A DNA stretch of 64,000 nucleotides, from assembly GCA_028684915.1 (NCBI GenBank), contig JAQUEZ010000002.1, forward strand, positions 1 to 64,000, read 5' to 3'. A program made the position numbers and the translations under genes. Under the pieces are notes generated by a model, which was not told the origin of the DNA, made no database searches, and saw only the letters and a list, made by a program, of their open reading frames with translations. The stretch is from Desulfobulbus sp. (GTDB taxonomy: Bacteria > Desulfobacterota > Desulfobulbia > Desulfobulbales > Desulfobulbaceae). Positions 59,510 through 64,000 of the stretch are shown here, in pieces. Positions within the stretch are counted from its first letter, which is position 1; each line of letters starts with the position of its first letter.

Positions 59510-60787
59510 ATGAAAGATCTCATCAAAGCCCCCGATAACGTCATCGTCCCGTTAATCGAACGCGCAGTATTATGTGTTCGTGAAGATATGAGAGATAATC
59601 CTTATATTATTGAGGCTGTTCGTGTACTTCCGGTTCAGGGGTATAGAAGCGCAATAGGGGCCTTCTGGAACGCTGTCGTCGATGATCTTAGAAATAAGAT
59701 TATTTTTCGCAGCCTTAGCTTATTTAACAAAGAAGTAAAGGTTGGCAGAGAGATAAAGAGCTATGAGGATTTCCAGAACTACGTCAACGACGACCAACTG
59801 ATAGAAGGTGCATATAAGATTGGAGTAATTGGTTGGGAGGCATACAAGATACTTGGTCATTCGAAAGAATCTCGACATATTTTCTATGGCCACCCAAAAA
59901 GCAGCGAACCGTCGCTAGTAAAAGTATTAGCGGTAATCGACGACTGCATTAAATATGTACTCAACGAAGAATATCCAACTCAAATAATTGATATTGATTT
60001 ATATGTCGAAACACTCAAGTTGGAAGATTTTGACAGAAACGAAGTTGCGATTGAGAATGCTCTTGGTGATCTACCAGAAACATACAAGAACGAGCTGATT
60101 AATCGGTTGTTTACAATATACATTCATCCAGACTCGTCTAGTACGTTGATTTCGAATATTGAGTTTTTGGCCCCTCTACTATGGCAAGTGCTTCCCAAAC
60201 CAATAAAGATCCAAATTGTCAGAAGACTTGATCAGGAATTACCCAAAGGTAACGCATTGGTTACTGACAAAGCCTTCAGGTTTGTGCATATCGTAAGTGG
60301 CATGATCTATCTTTCGCACAATGCCAGAAAATACAAAATTATCCCGCTAGTACAGGAGTTAAAAGTGAACCTCGATAATTGGGACACCGAAAATCGCTGT
60401 GTCAGAGAACTCAAGCAATTCTCCTCAGTTATTGTTGATGAGTGCATAGATGATTATGTTTGGGCTTTAACTCATACATACATCGGGTACATAGGAGGTA
60501 GTGGCCGGTATTCGAGAACGGATTTCTATGCAAATAGTGCAGCCGTGAAAATTCCAACCATGTTTCAAGCATTTAATGACCGAATGTCGTCTGCCTTCAT
60601 CCAAACGATTCAAAGCAGCCAGTTATTGAAGAGTAGAATTCGTAGTCCATCCAAGTTAAAACGTCTTCGAAGCTTGGCGATGATTCTCGACGAAAAGGTA
60701 TCGGACACCTTCGAGTATCGAGATTTACTCGGATTGCTCGTGGATGAATCCAAAGAGGATGAGTTCTTCAGACAAATTAAAGGCTAA
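59510..60787 (+). CDS. Hypothetical protein, 425 aa
   Basis: Start behind AAGGAGCATA. The beginning (YRSAIGAFWNAVVDDLRNKI) has a helical look seen in HEPN-like proteins, but the R-x4-6-H motif is not clear. The rest is helical, with a Tyr/Gly-rich HTYIGYIGGSGRYSRTDFYA. May be a defence-type cargo gene given its neighbours; no direct evidence. Confidence 0.55.
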   Translation: MKDLIKAPDNVIVPLIERAVLCVREDMRDNPYIIEAVRVLPVQGYRSAIGAFWNAVVDDLRNKIIFRSLSLFNKEVKVGREIKSYEDFQNYVNDDQLIEGAYKIGVIGWEAYKILGHSKESRHIFYGHPKSSEPSLVKVLAVIDDCIKYVLNEEYPTQIIDIDLYVETLKLEDFDRNEVAIENALGDLPETYKNELINRLFTIYIHPDSSSTLISNIEFLAPLLWQVLPKPIKIQIVRRLDQELPKGNALVTDKAFRFVHIVSGMIYLSHNARKYKIIPLVQELKVNLDNWDTENRCVRELKQFSSVIVDECIDDYVWALTHTYIGYIGGSGRYSRTDFYANSAAVKIPTMFQAFNDRMSSAFIQTIQSSQLLKSRIRSPSKLKRLRSLAMILDEKVSDTFEYRDLLGLLVDESKEDEFFRQIKG

Positions 60788-60814
60788 CAAATCAATAAAC
60801 CTGCTTGCAAATTA

Positions 60815-60872
60815 ATAGGGGACGCACCGGCCACGTTTTCTGACTTCGAGTCAAACTATCTCCTGTCAACAT
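60815..60872. repeat. Dispersed repeat, copy 1
   Basis: AATAGGGGACGCACC, CACGTTTTCTGACTTCGAGT and CAAACTATCTC recur at 63646-63700 (AATAGGGGCGTACC, CACGTTTTTCTGCTTCGAGT). Resembles the conserved ends of REP-type or transposase-linked repeats. The stop of the preceding gene is followed by GGCTAACAAATC, an attC-like half-site. Confidence 0.5.
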
Positions 60873-61100
60873 GGATTGGAAAAGTGTTGCTCGATGGAGA
60901 GAGAATAATGTTACTCCGACCCCTATTAACTGGATACCTATTAACACTGGTTGACTTTACTGTAGGGATTTATGAGAACATTTCTAAAAAATACGTAATA
61001 TTGGAAGTATTTCAAGTGAAATCATATAGTCAATTCCGTGACTACCACAAAAATAAAAAAAGACATAACACGAGAAATAACGGAAGGAGGCGCGGCAATT

Positions 61101-62636
61101 ATGAATGAAAAAAACTGGCTTGGCTTATTGGGAAAGAATGAAATTACATTTTCTAATATTCCTAAAGAAGCAATAACTGAAGAAATATGTAAACTGGCTT
61201 TAAATCAAGATTGCAATAATTGGGATTTTATTCCTGAAGAATTTTTAACAAAAAAAATTAGGGAATTATTTTTTAATAAATGCCACTGCTCACTCTATAT
61301 TTTGACAGAAGACATGTTCACAAAGGAGCTGTGCTTAAAGGCTCTTGAAATTGACGGTGCAGAGTTACAAATCGTACCTAAAAAGTACCATTGTAACGAA
61401 CTTTTTACTATTTCTGTTGCAAGCAATTGGCAAGCAATTAAATATATTCCACCGGAAGACCTTACTGCCGAATTGTGCCAAACGGCCTTTACTCATGACT
61501 ACAGGGCATTTGAGTATATTCCAGAAACCTTTGTTTCAAGTCAGATGCGTGAAGAGGCTGTAGCAAGTCGGGGTGGTTTTTTAGCAAAGGTACCAGAAAA
61601 ATATAAAACAAAAGAATTGTGCATGAAAGCGGTCAGAAATGATGGTTTTGCTCTAAAGTATGTTCCCCAACAACTTATTTCGGAAGAAATTTGCCGAATT
61701 GCAGTTGAAAATTGTGGGGATGCAATAGTGGATGTTCCTGTTCATTTAAAAACAAGAGACATTTGCGAGATCAGTCTACAAACTGGTATACTGGCGTTAC
61801 GACATTTTCCGAAAGAAAAAGTAAACTATGATCATTATCTTCAAGCTGTCAGGGTCGATGGAAGACAATTGGCTGATATTCCTGAGGCCATGAGAACAAA
61901 ACAGTTATGCGAAATAGCAGTCAAGCAAATAAGTAATGCATTGTACTTTGTTCCAGAAAAATACCGTGATAAAGAGCTTTGTGAGGTAGCTTTCAAAGAT
62001 TCTCCATGGATACTTGGGGCAATTCCTGAAAGTCTAAAGACAAAGGAAATGTGTGAAGTTGCTGTGTTACAATATCCAATGACAATTCAATATGTTCCTG
62101 AGTCATTCTTAACAGCTAAGTTGTGCGAATCAGCATTAAAAGCTGATGGACGAGTGTTATCTTTTATTCCAGAAAAATATAAAAAAAACTATGAAAGTGA
62201 ATATGAAGTAGCAGCTAAATCTGGAAAAATAGATCTCAGGGACATACCCGAAGAGCATAAAACAGAGAAAATTTGTCGTGCAGCAGTCGAGTTCCATGGT
62301 AACTCACTACAAGGTGTACCATCAAAATTTAGGACTACAAAAATAGTAGAATTAGCAATTGAAAGCTACGGAAATGCTCTAAGGTTCTTGCCAGAAGAAG
62401 AGCGAACTCCACGATTATGTAAGCTTGCTGTAACAAGTTACCCAAATAGTCTACAGCATGTTCCTGTAAAATATAGAAGTGCCGAATTATGTAAAATTGC
62501 AGTAAGTGATTATGGGAACGCGCTTCAATATACACCTAAAGAAATAATAACATCTGAACTCTGCAAGCTTGCTATTAAAAATAATAAAAATGCTATCAAA
62601 CATGTTCCACCTGAAATCCGCGAAAAATTGAAATAG
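61101..62636 (+). CDS. Repeat protein resembling DUF4116
   Basis: 511 residues from the ATG behind GGAGG (61086). About 20 imperfect repeats of roughly 23 residues with the consensus T-x-E-L/I-C-x-x-A-V-x-x-x-G-x-A-L-x-x-V/I-P (for example TKELCMKAVRNDGFALKYVP). Such helical-repeat proteins bind other proteins. No catalytic domain. Flanked by attC-like sites, so a cassette gene. Confidence 0.65.
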   Translation: MNEKNWLGLLGKNEITFSNIPKEAITEEICKLALNQDCNNWDFIPEEFLTKKIRELFFNKCHCSLYILTEDMFTKELCLKALEIDGAELQIVPKKYHCNELFTISVASNWQAIKYIPPEDLTAELCQTAFTHDYRAFEYIPETFVSSQMREEAVASRGGFLAKVPEKYKTKELCMKAVRNDGFALKYVPQQLISEEICRIAVENCGDAIVDVPVHLKTRDICEISLQTGILALRHFPKEKVNYDHYLQAVRVDGRQLADIPEAMRTKQLCEIAVKQISNALYFVPEKYRDKELCEVAFKDSPWILGAIPESLKTKEMCEVAVLQYPMTIQYVPESFLTAKLCESALKADGRVLSFIPEKYKKNYESEYEVAAKSGKIDLRDIPEEHKTEKICRAAVEFHGNSLQGVPSKFRTTKIVELAIESYGNALRFLPEEERTPRLCKLAVTSYPNSLQHVPVKYRSAELCKIAVSDYGNALQYTPKEIITSELCKLAIKNNKNAIKHVPPEIREKLK

Positions 62637-62644
62637 TTTTTTTA

Positions 62645-62773
62645 CATAACAATTCGTACCAAGAGACGACTTAATGTTCGCAATTTTTCAAAACTCACAG
62701 TTAAAATCAAACTATCAGATTTATCAAAATTCAACGGTGTAAACTCACGTCGCTCCTTAGCTTCACGTTAGAC
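62645..62773 (+). other. attC-like recombination site
   Basis: Begins ACATAACAATTCG 8 bp after a stop codon and ends CACGTTAGACC, 17 bp before the next start. The 3' box GTTAGAC fits the integron R' consensus GTTRRRY exactly. Inner arms AAGAGACGAC and GTCGCTCCTT are roughly complementary. About 129 bp, in the normal range for attC. Confidence 0.5.
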
Positions 62774-62790
62774 CCGGGAAATATATATAC

Positions 62791-63627
62791 ATGAGAAGCA
62801 ATCCAGAGATTGAATACACTGATTACTATGTAGCATTTCTTGACATTTTAGGATTCAAGGAATTGGCCAAAAGCAAAAATAGGGAAGATAAGAAGAAAAT
62901 ATATACATATTTTCAACTTATCAATAGTATAATTAATGACCTTAAGCAGATAGATGTCAAAAAAAATATAGGTTCAATAGTAATTAGCGATTCAGTTATT
63001 TTATCTGTACAGGCAGGATTTGATCAATCAGAAAATATCAAAATATTGCGGCAACTCTGTATCGCGGTCCAAAAGATTCAATTCCAATTGGCTGAAATAA
63101 ATCTCTGGTTAAGAGGTGGCATATCAAGTGGCGAGGCATACTTCAGCTCTAAGGACAGTCAAGTTGTTGGCCCTGCATATGTAAATGCCTATTTGTTAGA
63201 AGAAAGGGTCGCAGTATATCCGAGGGTAATATTAGATAACAATCTTGTGGTAAAACTCAAACTTGAATCAGCCCAAGAACTCATCGACAAAGTAAATCAT
63301 GACAATTCTTGTTCGTCAGAATACAATGCTATAGAAAGGAATATTTTATTCCAGTGGATATATAATGGTGGCCGTAAAAGTTCACTAACTCAAGATGTTG
63401 CCTTGTTTGTAGACTATTTAATTTATGCATTTGAAAATAAGTCAAAGCTAGAAAGAATAGTAAATAATATAAAGAAGAGTATTTATCTTGATAACGGTAT
63501 TTATTCAAAGTTTAGGTGGGTTACAGATTATCTTCTAGCAAGTTGCCAGCATCACAGCGATCATGCAGGATGTGGTATTCCAAACGAAGAATTGATGAAA
63601 CAATACCGTATAATTCAAAAGTTATAA
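62791..63627 (+). CDS. Nucleotidyl-cyclase-like protein
   Basis: 278 residues. Features of the class III cyclase fold: YYVAFLDILGFKELAK (metal-binding Asp region), IGSIVISDSVILSVQ, and LRGGISSGEAYF followed by VVGPAYVNAYLLEERVAVYP. Several families with this pattern are cyclase-related but their product is unknown; some bacterial members signal in anti-phage defence. No effector gene is visible after it in this window. Confidence 0.65.
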   Translation: MRSNPEIEYTDYYVAFLDILGFKELAKSKNREDKKKIYTYFQLINSIINDLKQIDVKKNIGSIVISDSVILSVQAGFDQSENIKILRQLCIAVQKIQFQLAEINLWLRGGISSGEAYFSSKDSQVVGPAYVNAYLLEERVAVYPRVILDNNLVVKLKLESAQELIDKVNHDNSCSSEYNAIERNILFQWIYNGGRKSSLTQDVALFVDYLIYAFENKSKLERIVNNIKKSIYLDNGIYSKFRWVTDYLLASCQHHSDHAGCGIPNEELMKQYRIIQKL

Positions 63628-63645
63628 TGATAATAATTATAGTGG

Positions 63646-63700
63646 AATAGGGGCGTACCACGTTTTTCTGCTTCGAGTCAAAATATCTCTGAAGCATGTT
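63646..63700. repeat. Dispersed repeat, copy 2
   Basis: Second copy of the motif at 60815-60872. Lies just after a cassette-like gene and may mark the edge of an insertion or deletion. Confidence 0.5.
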
Positions 63701-63831
63701 GCCCGACGTCCTTCGCTCGCACCAGAACTAAACAGATTCCGCTCAACAGCGGCGTAATCGAAAAAAATACTTTGCAGGGGATATGAATCATTCCATCTCT
63801 CCCTAACATTAACATAAAAAAAGCAATAATT

Positions 63832-64000
63832 ATGGGCTCAATTAAAGATGTCGGCCCATTTCTTTCCGAAGTCGAATTCGATCGCGTGAGTATCCGTAAT
63901 GCAATCTGCGCGGGTCTTATCCGGCAAAACCACTTCGGCTTGTCCGTTGTGCTCGCTACACCATTTCTCTTGGTAGTATTTTTCTTTATGTTCGTGAGCT
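63832..64000 (+). CDS. Partial membrane protein at window edge
   Basis: Open frame from ATG to the window end, MGSIKDVGPFLSEVEFDRVS, then a hydrophobic helix (SVVLATPFLLVVFFFMFV). Incomplete, so no family call. The ribosome site is not obvious. Confidence 0.4.
   Translation, partial: MGSIKDVGPFLSEVEFDRVSIRNAICAGLIRQNHFGLSVVLATPFLLVVFFFMFVS

Noticed and set aside
60884..61108. 74-aa frame before the repeat-protein gene
   Set aside because: Runs through the dispersed repeat and intergenic DNA, no ribosome site, low-complexity basic tail.
1..64000. tRNA or rRNA genes
   Set aside because: No cloverleaf with a conserved T-loop and no rRNA core sequence noticed on either strand.

Overview
The window is plasmid-like accessory DNA from a Gram-negative bacterium. 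I infer a megaplasmid or large conjugative plasmid. A Desulfobacterota or other proteobacterial host is a low-confidence guess from gene content and mixed base composition; no rRNA, tRNA or housekeeping gene is present to place it. Plasmid identity rests on a Rep_3-type initiator preceded by about 750 bp of iterons, a parA gene with a small ribbon-helix-helix partner, and the usual plasmid cargo: SSB, ArdC-like antirestriction protein, DUF932, DUF2786 and RadC-like proteins.

Layout. (1) 0.1-4.7 kb: an exact-period 216-bp GC-rich tandem repeat with a fourth copy at 4.2 kb, small genes behind a duplicated 103-bp leader, and a tandem-OB SSB. (2) 5-25 kb: a long plus-strand block for recombination, replication support and anti-restriction (Rad52-like annealing protein, Cas4-like nuclease, SSB, DNA methyltransferase, SNF2-like helicase, two RadC-like proteins, ArdC-like protein, DUF2786, DUF932, many small unknowns). 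Almost every gene cluster here follows a similar intergenic element that folds as a pseudoknot ending in an intrinsic-terminator-like stem. (3) 25-35 kb: maintenance region with parA and its partner, the iteron origin, rep, a DprA-like gene and a minus-strand run of small genes. (4) 35.4-43.6 kb: a type IV-A CRISPR-Cas locus ordered csf5, array 1, csf1, csf2, csf3, csf4 (DinG-like helicase), a small zinc protein, array 2. There is no cas1 or cas2. The two arrays have different but compensating repeat stems and nearly matching 165-nt leaders. (5) 43.6-47.5 kb: small cargo genes (ASCH, WGR, unknowns). (6) 47.5-55 kb: a mobile-element pile-up. Two identical 193-bp TGT/ACA-ended elements flank a higBA cargo; next come a truncated IS3, a frameshifted TniB-like ATPase, a tyrosine recombinase, a group II intron with its reverse transcriptase, and a TA-flanked miniature element. 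(7) 55-64 kb: HU/IHF-like protein, secreted nuclease, a second group II intron without an ORF, then genes separated by attC-like sites that resemble integron cassettes without an integrase.

How the parts fit. The 5-25 kb genes look like an establishment and maintenance module (single-strand binding, annealing, antirestriction, modification) that may be co-regulated through the repeated leader RNA. The type IV-A system probably acts against competing plasmids or phages by crRNA-guided, helicase-dependent interference and would depend on another system for spacer acquisition. The right third of the window records repeated insertion by several unrelated mobile-element families.
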